Assembly (NCBI GenBank): GCA_035492535.1
Contig: DATJJM010000450.1
Location: 1 to 29,541 of the forward strand
DNA: 29,541 bases
Direction: 5' to 3'
Source: JAMXLO01 sp035492535
Lineage (GTDB): Bacteria; Pseudomonadota; Alphaproteobacteria; Acetobacterales; Acetobacteraceae
In this document: positions 1 to 8,412 of the stretch, piece after piece
Layout of the letters: each line of letters begins with the position of its first letter
Position numbering within the stretch: position 1 is the stretch's first letter
Program-made: the position numbers and the translations under genes
Notes under the pieces: model-generated
What the model was told of the DNA's origin: nothing
The model's database searches: none
Seen by the model: only the letters and a program-made list of their open reading frames with translations

Positions 1-869
1 GGCACGCGCGGCATGATTTCCGGTGCGCGCAGCATGGCGTGATAGCCACGTTCCGTCTCGAGCGGGACCTTGTCGCCTAGCGTCGCAGCCAAGGGTTTTG
101 AATGCGCGCCGGTGGCAATGACGGCAGCGTCGGCGACGACATCGCCTTCAGGCGTCTGCACCGCCTTGAGCGCAGCGCCGTCGAAACTGAACCCGGTGGC
201 GCGGCGGCGCAGGAATGTGGCGCCGTTGGCCTGCACCGCGCTGGCAAGTGCGGCAACCAGACCGCCGGGATCGAGGCAATGGCCGTTCTCCGGCACCAGC
301 TTGCCGCGCGTGAAATCACGCGAGAGGTTGGGATCGAACTGGCGCAGTTCGTCGGCGTTGAGTTCCTCCCAATGGGTGCCGTTACGGCGACGGATGTCCC
401 AGGCGGCAGCATCCGCGTCCCACGATTTCTGCGAGCGATAGGCGATCAGGATGCCGTTGCGCGCCACGAGATGGTCGGCACCGGCATCGCGCGCCAGCGG
501 CAGCAGGGCATCGAGGCACGGCGCCAGCAGCGTCTTCAGGGCGCGCGCCTGCGCTTCGATGCGTTGCGGCGTGCCGGCGCGGACGAGGCGGATAAGCCAG
601 GGCGCCAGGACGGGCAGATAGCTCCAGCGGATGCGCAGCGGCCCGAGCGGATCGGACAGGTATTTCGGGATGTTCTTCCAGGTATCCGGTGTCGCCACAG
701 GGACGACGGAGGACGGGTTGAAGCATCCAGCGTTGCCGAAGGAGGCCCCCTGCCCTGGCGGCTGCGGATCGATCACCACCACCTCGTGGCCGTCGCGTTG
801 CAGGTAGCTTGCGGTCACCATGCCGACGATGCCGGCACCGATGACCGCGACCTTTTTCTTCCCCGCCAT
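1..869 (-). CDS. FAD-dependent D-amino-acid dehydrogenase (DadA-like), 3' end beyond window
   Basis: The N-terminal 289 residues of a DadA/DAO-family flavoprotein are present; the C-terminus (about 130 more residues in the family) lies beyond base 1. The ORF is open at the window edge. The protein starts MAGKKKVAVIGAGIVGMVTA, a Rossmann beta-alpha-beta with GxGxxG for the FAD ADP moiety. It is followed by the family block FGNAGCFNPSSVVP and later by ATGAHSKPLA, a second dinucleotide-contacting strand. Family members oxidise D-amino acids to 2-oxo acids and pass electrons to the respiratory quinone pool. The start is forced: the next in-frame codon group upstream reaches a stop before another ATG. 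It is divergent from the hydroxyacid dehydrogenase at 916, and the two could share a control region of about 45 bp. The substrate cannot be fixed from sequence; sarcosine or another secondary amine is possible. Confidence 0.88.
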   Translation of the reverse strand, partial: MAGKKKVAVIGAGIVGMVTASYLQRDGHEVVVIDPQPPGQGASFGNAGCFNPSSVVPVATPDTWKNIPKYLSDPLGPLRIRWSYLPVLAPWLIRLVRAGTPQRIEAQARALKTLLAPCLDALLPLARDAGADHLVARNGILIAYRSQKSWDADAAAWDIRRRNGTHWEELNADELRQFDPNLSRDFTRGKLVPENGHCLDPGGLVAALASAVQANGATFLRRRATGFSFDGAALKAVQTPEGDVVADAAVIATGAHSKPLAATLGDKVPLETERGYHAMLRAPEIMPRV

Positions 870-915
870 GGCCCGTATTGTCGCGACTCATTCCCGCCGC
901 AGCAAGGTTGCACCC

Positions 916-1884
916 ATGATCCCGCCCAAGGACCAGATCAAGATCTGTTTCGCGCACGCAGCGTACCAGATGAAGGCGAGTTTCGACGCGCTGAACACCG
1001 GCATCGCGAGCTTCGAGCTGCGAGAGCGGGAGGCGCTGGATCGGCGGATTGGCGAGGCCGATGTGCTGGTGGTTTCCGGCATGTGGCACAACGGGCTGAT
1101 CGACCTGGGCGGCCGCCTGCGGTTCATCCAGTCGATCGGATCCGGCACCGACCAGTTCGACAAGGACGCGCTGGCTGCGAAGGGGATGCGGCTGGCCAGC
1201 GCGGCGGGGGTGAATTCGCGGGCTGTGGCGGAGCATGCAATGTCGCTGATGCTGGCGTTGTCGCGCCGGCTGCCGGAGGCGCGCGACAACCAGGCGAAGC
1301 GCGTCTGGCGTGGCATGATCGGTGACCTCACGCAGCGCGAGGACGAGCTGCAAGGCAAGACCGTGCTGATCATCGGTCTGGGGCGGATCGGCGGGCGGCT
1401 TGCGCAGCTCGCCAAGGCGTTCGAGATGCGGGTGATCGGGTTCCGGCGCCATCCGGCGTCTGGCGCGGGTGTCGCGGACGCAGTGCATCCGCTGACCGAG
1501 CTGCCGGCTTTCCTGCCGAACGCGGACTTCGTGGTGCTGACCTGCCCGCTGGTGCCGGAGACGCGCGGCGTGATCGATGCGAAGGCTCTGGGCCTGATGC
1601 CGGCGTCGTCGTTCCTGGTGAACTGCGCACGCGGTGGGTGCGTGGTTGAGGCGGCGCTGATCGGGGCGTTGCAAGCGGGCAGGATCGCAGGGGCGGCGCT
1701 GGATGTGACGGACCCGGAGCCGGCCGAGGAGGCCTCGCCGCTGTGGAGCATGCCGAACGTGTTCCTCACGCCTCATACGGGCGGCGAGACGCGCAAGTAC
1801 GAAGCCAACGTCAATGAGATCCTGGTGGAGAACCTGGAGCGGATGTGGCGGGGAGAGACGGAGCTGCGGAACCAGGTGGTGTGA
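916..1884 (+). CDS. D-isomer-specific 2-hydroxyacid dehydrogenase (NAD(P)-dependent)
   Basis: This 322-residue cytosolic oxidoreductase should reduce 2-oxo acids such as glyoxylate, hydroxypyruvate or pyruvate to D-2-hydroxy acids with NAD(P)H. The nucleotide-binding site is GLGRIGG at residues 154-160. The catalytic triad of the family is intact: Arg239 in NCARGG, Glu268 in DPEP and His287 in TPHTGG. The ATG at 916 follows AAGG by 8 nt. An in-frame ATG at 868 would add 16 residues but overlaps the divergent dehydrogenase start codon, so I prefer 916. It is the first gene of a rightward series, and glcD begins 46 nt after its stop. Next to glycolate oxidase it may run the opposite direction (glyoxylate reductase) or supply a D-2-hydroxy acid. 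The exact substrate is inferred from context only. Confidence 0.93.
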   Translation: MIPPKDQIKICFAHAAYQMKASFDALNTGIASFELREREALDRRIGEADVLVVSGMWHNGLIDLGGRLRFIQSIGSGTDQFDKDALAAKGMRLASAAGVNSRAVAEHAMSLMLALSRRLPEARDNQAKRVWRGMIGDLTQREDELQGKTVLIIGLGRIGGRLAQLAKAFEMRVIGFRRHPASGAGVADAVHPLTELPAFLPNADFVVLTCPLVPETRGVIDAKALGLMPASSFLVNCARGGCVVEAALIGALQAGRIAGAALDVTDPEPAEEASPLWSMPNVFLTPHTGGETRKYEANVNEILVENLERMWRGETELRNQVV

Positions 1885-1930
1885 TACCGATCGCTTGCCA
1901 CTGTGCGACCCGCAGCCCATCTTTCCAGAC

Positions 1931-3361
1931 ATGATCAGACAACCGGAACCCAAGGCCGACGTCCTGGCGCGGCGTGATGAGATCGTGGCCGGGCTGCGCG
2001 CACTGCTGCGTCCAGACGCGGTGATCGCTGAGGCGCTGCTGCTGCGGCCCTACGAGACCGACGGGTTGTCGGCGTATCGCCAGCCGCCACTCGCCGTCGT
2101 GCTGCCGGAGACAACAGAGCAGGTCGCCGCGGTGATGCGGCATTGCCATGCGAATGGCGTGCGGGTCGTGCCGCGTGGCGCCGGCACGTCGCTGTCGGGC
2201 GGGGCGCTGCCGATGGCGGATGCGGTGGTGGTCGGGCTGATGCGGATGAACCAGATCCTCGACATCGACTACGCCGATCGCTGCGCGACGGTGCAAGCGG
2301 GCGTGACCAATATCGGCATCACCAATGCGGTGCAGGCGCATGGGTTCTTCTATGCGCCCGACCCGTCCAGCCAGCTGGCCTGCATGATCGGCGGCAACGT
2401 CAACATGAATTCGGGTGGCGCTCACTGCCTGAAATACGGCGTCACCGCCAACAACCTGCTCGGCCTGAAGATCGTCACGGTGGAGGGTGAAATCCTCGAC
2501 ATCGGCGGCGCGCATCTGGATGCGGCAGGGTATGACTGGCTTGGATTGCTGACCGGCAGCGAAGGCCAGCTGGCGGTGATCACCGAAGTCACGGTGCGCA
2601 TCCTGCACTCCCCCGAGGGTGCGCGAGCGATGCTGGCGGCGTTCCGGTCGAATGAGGTCGCCGGAGCCTGCGTGGATTCGATCATTTCGTCCGGCATCAT
2701 CCCAGTGGCTCTGGAGTTCATGGATCGCCCCGCCATCCACGCCTGCGAGGCCTTCGCGCACGCCGGCTATCCGCTCGACGCCGAGGCGATGCTGATCATC
2801 GAGGTGGAAGGCAGCCCGGCCGAACAGGACGATCTGCTGGCGCGGCTGCGCGCGATCTGCGAGCGGCACGATCCGATCAGCATGAGGGTGTCGCAGTCGG
2901 CGGAGGAGTCGCTCGCGATCTGGAAGGGTCGCAAGGGCGCGTTCGGCGCGATCGGACGGATCAGCCCGGACTATCTCTGTATGGACGGCGTGATTCCCAC
3001 CTCGCGCCTGCCCGACGTGCTGCGCCGCATAGGCGAGATGTCGGACACCTTCGGATTGAAGGTCGCCAACATCTTCCATGCCGGCGACGGCAATCTGCAT
3101 CCGCTGATCATGTTCGACGCCAACGATCCGGAGAGCTTCCACAAGGCAGAGGAGTTCGGGGCCGATATCCTGAAGCTCTGTGTGGAGGTGGGCGGTTGCC
3201 TGACCGGGGAGCACGGTGTTGGTGTGGAGAAGCGGGAGTTGATGCCGGTGCAGTTCACGGCTGAGGAACTGGAGCAGCAGCGCCGCATCAAGTCTGCTTT
3301 CGATCCGGGCTGGCTGCTGAATCCCAACAAGGTGTTTCCGTTGGCGGCTGCGTCAGCCTGA
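1931..3361 (+). CDS. glcD: Glycolate oxidase subunit GlcD (FAD-linked)
   Basis: This 476-residue protein is the flavin subunit of glycolate oxidase (E. coli GlcD is 499), which oxidises glycolate, and often D-lactate, to the 2-oxo acid. The PCMH-type FAD domain is in the N-terminal half, with the pyrophosphate loop PRGAGTSLSGGALP at residues 81-94 and SQLACMIGGNVNMNSGG further on. The C-terminal FAD-oxidase domain carries HAGDGNLHPL and TGEHGVGVEKR, the conserved His-rich flavin and substrate segments. The start at 1931 gives the family N-terminus; an upstream extension to 1814 is only read-through of the preceding gene in another frame. No strong ribosome site is seen. D-lactate dehydrogenase of the same family is the main alternative, but adjacent glcE and glcF support glycolate oxidase. 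Confidence 0.95.
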   Translation: MIRQPEPKADVLARRDEIVAGLRALLRPDAVIAEALLLRPYETDGLSAYRQPPLAVVLPETTEQVAAVMRHCHANGVRVVPRGAGTSLSGGALPMADAVVVGLMRMNQILDIDYADRCATVQAGVTNIGITNAVQAHGFFYAPDPSSQLACMIGGNVNMNSGGAHCLKYGVTANNLLGLKIVTVEGEILDIGGAHLDAAGYDWLGLLTGSEGQLAVITEVTVRILHSPEGARAMLAAFRSNEVAGACVDSIISSGIIPVALEFMDRPAIHACEAFAHAGYPLDAEAMLIIEVEGSPAEQDDLLARLRAICERHDPISMRVSQSAEESLAIWKGRKGAFGAIGRISPDYLCMDGVIPTSRLPDVLRRIGEMSDTFGLKVANIFHAGDGNLHPLIMFDANDPESFHKAEEFGADILKLCVEVGGCLTGEHGVGVEKRELMPVQFTAEELEQQRRIKSAFDPGWLLNPNKVFPLAAASA

Positions 3362-3395
3362 GACGGACGCGCGAGCGAGGCATCGCATCGACGCC

Positions 3396-4595
3396 ATGAG
3401 CACGATGCTCGCACCATCGGACGAGGCCGGGTTCGCCGCTGTCATCGCGGAAGCGGCGGCGGCGAAGGAGCCACTGTCGATCATCGGCGCGGGCACCAAG
3501 TCCTGCATGCTGCGTCCGGTGCAGGCGGCGCGCTCGCTGTCCACGCGCAACCATGGCGGCATCACGCTTTATTCGCCGAACGAACTGGTCATCTCTGCCC
3601 GTGCGGGCACGCCTCTGGCGGACATCGAGACGGCGCTCGCCGAGCATGGCCAGCACATCATCGCTGAACCGTCGGATCTTGCGTCGGTGACTGGCGCGAA
3701 GGAACCGCAGACCATCGGCGGGGTGATCGCGACCAATCTGTCGGGGCCGCGGCGGGTCGCCTGGGGCGCGATGCGCGACCACCTGCTGGGCATACGCGCG
3801 GTCACCGGCGCCGGCCAGGTGATCCGATCGGGCGGGCGGGTGCTGAAGAACGTCACCGGGCTTGATCTGTGCAAGCTGCTGGCCGGCAGCCACGGTACGC
3901 TCGGCGTGATCACCGAGGTCACGCTGAAGGTCCTGCCTGCGCCGGAAATGGTGGGCACGTTGGTGCTGCACAATCTGGACGCCACGGCGGGTGTTGCGAA
4001 ATTGTCGGCGGCGCTGGGTTCGCCTTACAGCGTGTCGGGTGCCGTGTGGTTGCCGCGCGAGGCCGCGGCACGGATCGGGCCATTCGCGGGCTCCGTCGCG
4101 TTGATCCGCATCGAGGACTTCGCCGCGTCTGTCGGCTACCGGACCGGCCGGCTGCGCGATGACCTTGGCCATGCTGAGACGGACATCCTGGATGACGCGG
4201 CATCGCGCCAGGTATGGCGAGAATTGCGCACAATGGCGGCGCTGCCGACCGAACACGATGATGCAGTCTGGCGCGTGTCGGTGCGCCCATCGGCTGGGCC
4301 GGCGGTGTTGCGGACATTGGCGGAGGGCGTCGGCATGCGAGGCTATCTCGATTGGGGTGGCGGCCTGGTCTGGCTCGCGGGTCCGCCGACGGCCGAGGCG
4401 CATCAGACTGTAGAGACCGCGGCGAAACTGGCCGGCGGCACATGGACGCTGATGCGCGCACCGGAACCTCTGCGTGTTGCGGTCGATGTGCTGCCGCCGG
4501 AGCAGGAGGTGCTGGCAAGGATCACGCGACGGGTGAAGATGGCGCTGGATCCGCATGCGATCCTCAATCCCGGCCGCATGTATGCGGGGCTGTAG
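3396..4595 (+). CDS. glcE: Glycolate oxidase FAD-binding subunit GlcE
   Basis: This 399-residue protein is the second FAD-domain subunit of glycolate oxidase. It has the PCMH-type fold with GAGTKS near residues 31-36, then AEPSDLASVTGAKEPQTIGG and IATNLSGPRR. The segment LKNVTGLDLCKLLAGSHGTL matches the GlcE signature, where the Asn-Val-Thr-Gly-Leu-Asp block replaces the longer GlcD version. It lacks the long GlcD-type C-terminal oxidase domain, as is normal for GlcE, and ends in DPHAILNPGRMYAGL. It starts 34 nt after glcD, and a second in-frame ATG lies 9 nt downstream at 3405. Its stop codon abuts the start of the next small membrane gene. GlcD, GlcE and GlcF are all needed for activity in E. 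coli. Confidence 0.94.
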   Translation: MSTMLAPSDEAGFAAVIAEAAAAKEPLSIIGAGTKSCMLRPVQAARSLSTRNHGGITLYSPNELVISARAGTPLADIETALAEHGQHIIAEPSDLASVTGAKEPQTIGGVIATNLSGPRRVAWGAMRDHLLGIRAVTGAGQVIRSGGRVLKNVTGLDLCKLLAGSHGTLGVITEVTLKVLPAPEMVGTLVLHNLDATAGVAKLSAALGSPYSVSGAVWLPREAAARIGPFAGSVALIRIEDFAASVGYRTGRLRDDLGHAETDILDDAASRQVWRELRTMAALPTEHDDAVWRVSVRPSAGPAVLRTLAEGVGMRGYLDWGGGLVWLAGPPTAEAHQTVETAAKLAGGTWTLMRAPEPLRVAVDVLPPEQEVLARITRRVKMALDPHAILNPGRMYAGL

Positions 4596-4853
4596 ATGCG
4601 ATTTCATATATCCAATTACGCGATCGCGCCGTTCAGCCTGGCAAGCTTTGTGATCCTGCTGTTCCAGTATTACCGCATCAATCCTGATCGACGCATCTTC
4701 AATCTGCATTTTCTCCTGATGGTGACGGCGATCGCTCTGTCACTGGCCGATGTGTTCTATCCGGGCGGATCCATTGTTTACCTTGTGCTGGCCGTGGCCT
4801 TGTTGGGGCTGACGCTGGTCCTGCATCGCAACCTGCCGCCACCCAGGAACTGA
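4596..4853 (+). CDS. Small three-helix membrane protein within the glycolate oxidase operon
   Basis: An 85-residue protein of unknown function lies between glcE and glcF on the same strand, with no spacer after the glcE stop and only 3 nt before glcF. I recognise no named domain. Three hydrophobic stretches of membrane-spanning length are visible at about residues 8-26, 36-53 and 58-77, linked by the charged turn YRINPDRR and the short turn FYPGGS, and the tail HRNLPPPRN is polar. Codon choice is as GC-rich as its neighbours, and the tight packing argues that it is expressed. GGGG in the glcE end, about 6 nt upstream, could act as ribosome site. I infer a role linked to the soluble GlcDEF complex, such as a membrane anchor or electron-transfer contact, but nothing in the sequence shows haem or iron ligands. 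Confidence 0.85.
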   Translation: MRFHISNYAIAPFSLASFVILLFQYYRINPDRRIFNLHFLLMVTAIALSLADVFYPGGSIVYLVLAVALLGLTLVLHRNLPPPRN

Positions 4854-4856
4854 CCC

Positions 4857-6164
4857 ATGCAGACCAACTTCACGGCGGAGCAGTTGCGTGACCCGGACAC
4901 CGCCTCATCGAATCAGGTGCTGCGGACCTGTGTACATTGCGGTTTCTGCACCGCGACGTGTCCGACCTTCCTGCTGCTGGGTGACGAACTCGACAGCCCC
5001 CGCGGGCGTATCTACCTGATCAAGGACATGCTGGAGGCCAACCGTCCGGCAACGCCCGATGTTGTGACTCACATCGATCGTTGCCTGTCGTGCCTGTCCT
5101 GCATGACCACGTGCCCATCCGGCGTGCACTACATGCACCTGGTCGATCATGCGCGGAGCTATATCGAGCAGACCTATCGTCGTCCGCTGTTCGACCGCGT
5201 TCTGCGCGCGATGCTGGCGACGGTTCTGCCGCGACCGGCGCTGTTCCGTCTTGCATTGATCGCGGCGCGGCTGGCGCGGCCATTCGGCAGGCTGATCCCG
5301 GAGCGGCGCCTGCGCGCCATGCTCGATCTGGCGCCTGCCCGGGTGGCTGCGCCAAGCGCGCTTGCCGGACCGCGGGTGCATCGCGCGCAGGCCGAACGCC
5401 GGGGACGCGTGGTGTTGCTCGCGGGTTGCGCGCAGCAGGTGCTGGCACCACAGATCAATGACGCGACGATCCGGCTGCTGACCAGGCTGGGTGTCGAGGT
5501 TGTGGTGCCGCCGGGCGCCGGTTGCTGCGGCTCTCTTACGCACCATATGGGTCGTCATGCAGATGCCATGGCCAGCGCCCGTGCGAACATTGCAGCGTGG
5601 CACAACGAGATTGCCGGCGAAGGTCTCGACGCCATCATCGTCAACGCCTCGGGTTGTGGTACGACCGTGAAGGATTACGGCTTCATGTTCCGCTCCGAGC
5701 CGGAGCCCTGGCGCGGCCAGGCCGAGACCGTATCGGGCCTCGCGTGCGACATCAGTGAGTACCTCACACGGATCGGTTATGCGCCGACACGGCCGGGCCA
5801 TCGCCTGACCGTGGCGTATCATTCCGCGTGCAGCCTGCAGCATGGGCAACAAGTGACGACGGAACCGAAAGCTCTGCTGCAACGCGCCGGCTTCACCGTG
5901 GTGGAGCCTGCCGAGGCTCATATTTGCTGCGGTTCGGCCGGCACTTACAACATGCTGCAACCCGAGATCGCAACGCGGCTCCGCGCACGCAAGCTTGGCA
6001 ATCTGCGCGCCACCGGTGCGGACGTGATCGCCGCTGGCAATATCGGCTGCATCACGCAGCTGGCCGGCGACGGGACGCCCATTGTGCACACGGTGGAATT
6101 GCTGGACTGGATGGCAGGCGGGCCACGACCGGCCGCCCTTGCTGATATGGCGGAGGATGCATGA
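4857..6164 (+). CDS. glcF: Glycolate oxidase iron-sulfur subunit GlcF
   Basis: This 435-residue protein is the electron-transfer subunit of glycolate oxidase. Two ferredoxin-type [4Fe-4S] motifs are near the N-terminus: Cys25-x2-Cys28-x2-Cys31-x3-Cys35-Pro in CVHCGFCTATCP and Cys76-x2-Cys79-x2-Cys82-x3-Cys86-Pro in CLSCLSCMTTCP. Two C-terminal cysteine-rich CCG domains follow, with GCCGS at residues 222-226 and ICCGS at 356-360, as in heterodisulfide-reductase-like and succinate-dehydrogenase-type electron carriers. Electrons should pass from the GlcD/GlcE flavins through these clusters to quinone. The stop codon overlaps the start of the next gene, suggesting translational coupling. Length and motif order are normal for GlcF. 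Confidence 0.95.
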   Translation: MQTNFTAEQLRDPDTASSNQVLRTCVHCGFCTATCPTFLLLGDELDSPRGRIYLIKDMLEANRPATPDVVTHIDRCLSCLSCMTTCPSGVHYMHLVDHARSYIEQTYRRPLFDRVLRAMLATVLPRPALFRLALIAARLARPFGRLIPERRLRAMLDLAPARVAAPSALAGPRVHRAQAERRGRVVLLAGCAQQVLAPQINDATIRLLTRLGVEVVVPPGAGCCGSLTHHMGRHADAMASARANIAAWHNEIAGEGLDAIIVNASGCGTTVKDYGFMFRSEPEPWRGQAETVSGLACDISEYLTRIGYAPTRPGHRLTVAYHSACSLQHGQQVTTEPKALLQRAGFTVVEPAEAHICCGSAGTYNMLQPEIATRLRARKLGNLRATGADVIAAGNIGCITQLAGDGTPIVHTVELLDWMAGGPRPAALADMAEDA

Positions 6165-6715
6165 TGCGTCCTGCACTGATTGCTTGCCTGCTGGTTGCCG
6201 CAGTGCCGGCAGTGGCGCAGCCGGCAAACGACCGGAAAGCGACGCTGGACCGGCTGCTTGGTGCGTTGCGGACAGCGCCGAATGAAGAGGTTGCCGCACC
6301 GCTGGAGATGCAGATCAAGCAGATCTGGCTGAACTCGGGCACGCCGGCGGTGACGCTGCTGATGAGTCGCGGCCTGCGTGAGATGAAGGCCGATGCGACG
6401 AGCGATGCGATCGAGGATTTTTCTGACGCGATCGCGCTCGACCCGAACCTGGCCGAGGCTTACCACCAGCGCGCCATTGCACGCTTTACAGCCGGCGACA
6501 GCCAGGGTGCCATCGGTGACATCCAGGCTGCTTTGCAGCACGAACCACGGAGCTTCGCCGCCTTCCAGACACTGAGCGAAATCGCCGAGGCACAGAAGAA
6601 CTGGATGGGCGCCTATGAGGCCTGGCAGAAGGTGATGGAACTCGATCCGAAGACGCCTGGCGGTGACCAGCGGCTGAAGGAGCTGAAGCGGCACGCGCTG
6701 GGAGAGGAAACGTAG
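6161..6715 (+). CDS. Secreted tetratricopeptide-repeat protein
   Basis: This 184-residue protein is probably periplasmic. A signal peptide is plausible: MMRPALIACLLVAAVPAVAQ, with cleavage after AVA. From about residue 66 there are two to three TPR units; the clearest are DAIEDFSDAIALDPNLAEAY and QGAIGDIQAALQHEPRSFAA, followed by a partial unit ending VMELDPKTPG. TPRs mediate protein contacts and no catalytic motif is present. The start overlaps the glcF stop by 4 nt (ATGA). GGAGG lies 4 nt before the ATG at 6161 and 7 nt before a second ATG at 6164, so either may be used. Position at the end of the glycolate oxidase series suggests co-transcription, but a function in glycolate metabolism is unproven. 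Confidence 0.88.
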   Translation: MMRPALIACLLVAAVPAVAQPANDRKATLDRLLGALRTAPNEEVAAPLEMQIKQIWLNSGTPAVTLLMSRGLREMKADATSDAIEDFSDAIALDPNLAEAYHQRAIARFTAGDSQGAIGDIQAALQHEPRSFAAFQTLSEIAEAQKNWMGAYEAWQKVMELDPKTPGGDQRLKELKRHALGEET

Positions 6716-6720
6716 ATACG

Positions 6721-6736
6721 ACGATCGGAAGATCGT
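6721..6736. terminator. Small perfect hairpin between convergent genes
   Basis: ACGATC, GGAA loop, GATCGT form a 6-bp stem with a GGAA (GNRA-type) tetraloop. It begins 5 nt after the TPR gene stop and lies 23 nt beyond the stop of the convergent ThDP enzyme gene. No T-run follows on either strand, so it is not a textbook intrinsic terminator; it may stabilise 3' ends. The role is inferred from position only. Confidence 0.35.
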
Positions 6737-6758
6737 GTGGTCCTCGTTGAAGGCGCGC

Positions 6759-8408
6759 CTATGGCAGCGCGGGGCGCCATGCATCGGCGAAGCCGCGCAC
6801 GCGGGGCAGCAGGATCATGTCCCACGGGCTGGGCATCGGTCCGACAGGGACGTGCACCAGTGCCGGCGCATTGAGTGCGAAGGCCTGGCGCAGCGCTTTT
6901 TCCAGATCGTCGGGTGAGCCTGCGCGGAATGCCGCCATGCCGAAGCTCTCGGCGAATTTCACGAAGTCCGGGTTGGTTAGGTCGCAGGCGATCAGGCGAT
7001 TGCCATATTGCTGCTCCTGGATGCGGCGCACGTTGCCGAATGCGCCGTCGTCGAACACCACGACGACGACGGGCAGTTTGTGGCGCATGGCGGTGGCCAG
7101 CTCGGCACCCTGGAACATGAAACCACCGTCGCCGGTCGCCAATACCACCTTGCGTCCCGGCGATGCGGCCTGCGCGCCGAGTGCGGTACCGTAGCCCCAG
7201 CCGAGCGTGTCCTGATACCCGGGTGACAGGAACGTGCGCGGCGCATGAACCGGAAACGCGAGGCGGCTGGCAAAGCCGATCTGGGTGACTTCCTCGACGT
7301 AGATACCATTGTCCGGCAGCGCGGCGCGGATGGCACGCAGGAAGCTGATGGGCGGTTCCTGCCGCGCGAGCCGATCGCTGAATGCCTGGCGGACGGCAGC
7401 GAGTTCCGCATCGCGTCGGCTCCGGTGGGTGTGCGCGGGGAGCGCGGCGATCAGAGCGCGCAGCACGGTCGCCGCGTCGCCTACCAGGGCGCAGGCGGGA
7501 CGACGGAAGCGGTTGATCTCCTCGGCGTCGATATCCAGGCGCACGATCGGCAGATTGTCATCAACGCCCCAGATGCTCTGTTGCCAATAGAGGCGCGTGC
7601 CGATGGCGAGCACCGCATCGGCATTCTTCCAGAGTGTGTGGCCTTCGGTGAACGACACCGCGAGCGGGTGGGTGGTTGGAATGACGCCGCGCCCGCGCCG
7701 GAACGAGGACACGGGGGCCTGCAAGGCTTCGGCGACAGCCTGGACCTCGGCGCATGCGTCCAACGCGCCCGCGCCCACAACGATCAGCGGACGCTCCGCC
7801 TGGGCGAGAATCTTTGCCGCCCGCGTCACTGCTTCTGTATCGACAGGCGGCAGCGCCGGCGGGACGACCTGCGGGAATGCCACTTCCCCCGTGACAGCCC
7901 AGGTATCGATCGCGCATTCGAGCGCCACCGGCCCGGGCCGCCCGCTGGTCGCCGCGCGTATCGCATCTGAGACCTGGCCAGGCGCTTCGTGCGGCGCGGT
8001 GATCCGAGCGGCGTGCTTGGTGATGTGGCGCAGCAGACCGATCTGGTCATGGATTTCGTGGAGATGTCCGTAGCCACGATCTATGGCGAAGGACGGGATC
8101 TGTCCGGCGATTGCGATCACCGGCGCGTTCATGCCGTACGCAGTCAGCAACGCGGCGGAGGCATTCAGGATGCCAGGCCCGGGTACCACTGCGAAGGCCT
8201 GTGGCTTGCCTGTGACCAGGGCTGCGCCGAGCGCCATGTAGGCGGCGGTCTGCTCGTGGCGGGGATGCAGCACGCGGATACGATCTTGCGCGCGGAACGC
8301 TGCGTCGAACAGGTGGTCATTGTGCACGCCTGGCAATGCATAGAGCGTGTCGATCCCATGGTGGATCAGCGTTTCCACCACGGCGTCGGCGGTCCGCATA
8401 TATGGCAT
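6759..8408 (-). CDS. Thiamine diphosphate-dependent enzyme, acetolactate synthase-like
   Basis: This 549-residue protein has the three-domain ThDP enzyme layout: an N-terminal PYR domain, a central domain and a C-terminal PP domain. The catalytic Glu52 is in RHEQTAAYMALG, and PGPGILNASAAL follows as in acetolactate synthase-like proteins. The cofactor phosphate motif starts at GDGG (residues 426-429). The usual Asn-Asn end of that motif is Asp453-Asp454 here (FDDGAFGNVRR), an uncommon change at a magnesium-contacting site. The start at 8408 is 4 nt after the stop of the debranching-enzyme gene; an ATG at 8399 is an alternative, and a TTG-type extension would overlap the upstream gene. Function could be a 2-oxo acid decarboxylase, benzoylformate decarboxylase-like or acetolactate synthase-like enzyme. 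No small regulatory subunit gene is adjacent, so biosynthetic acetolactate synthase is unlikely. Confidence 0.9.
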   Translation of the reverse strand: MPYMRTADAVVETLIHHGIDTLYALPGVHNDHLFDAAFRAQDRIRVLHPRHEQTAAYMALGAALVTGKPQAFAVVPGPGILNASAALLTAYGMNAPVIAIAGQIPSFAIDRGYGHLHEIHDQIGLLRHITKHAARITAPHEAPGQVSDAIRAATSGRPGPVALECAIDTWAVTGEVAFPQVVPPALPPVDTEAVTRAAKILAQAERPLIVVGAGALDACAEVQAVAEALQAPVSSFRRGRGVIPTTHPLAVSFTEGHTLWKNADAVLAIGTRLYWQQSIWGVDDNLPIVRLDIDAEEINRFRRPACALVGDAATVLRALIAALPAHTHRSRRDAELAAVRQAFSDRLARQEPPISFLRAIRAALPDNGIYVEEVTQIGFASRLAFPVHAPRTFLSPGYQDTLGWGYGTALGAQAASPGRKVVLATGDGGFMFQGAELATAMRHKLPVVVVVFDDGAFGNVRRIQEQQYGNRLIACDLTNPDFVKFAESFGMAAFRAGSPDDLEKALRQAFALNAPALVHVPVGPMPSPWDMILLPRVRGFADAWRPALP

Positions 8409-8412
8409 CGGG

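Noticed and set aside
382..1953. Minus-strand ORF of 523 codons spanning the first two genes
   Set aside because: It is antisense to the hydroxyacid dehydrogenase and out of frame with the D-amino-acid dehydrogenase, whose true frame has FAD motifs. The composition is low-complexity His/Arg-rich.
3288..4709. Minus-strand ORF of 473 codons opposite glcE
   Set aside because: No family features; glcE on the plus strand is clear and fits the operon.
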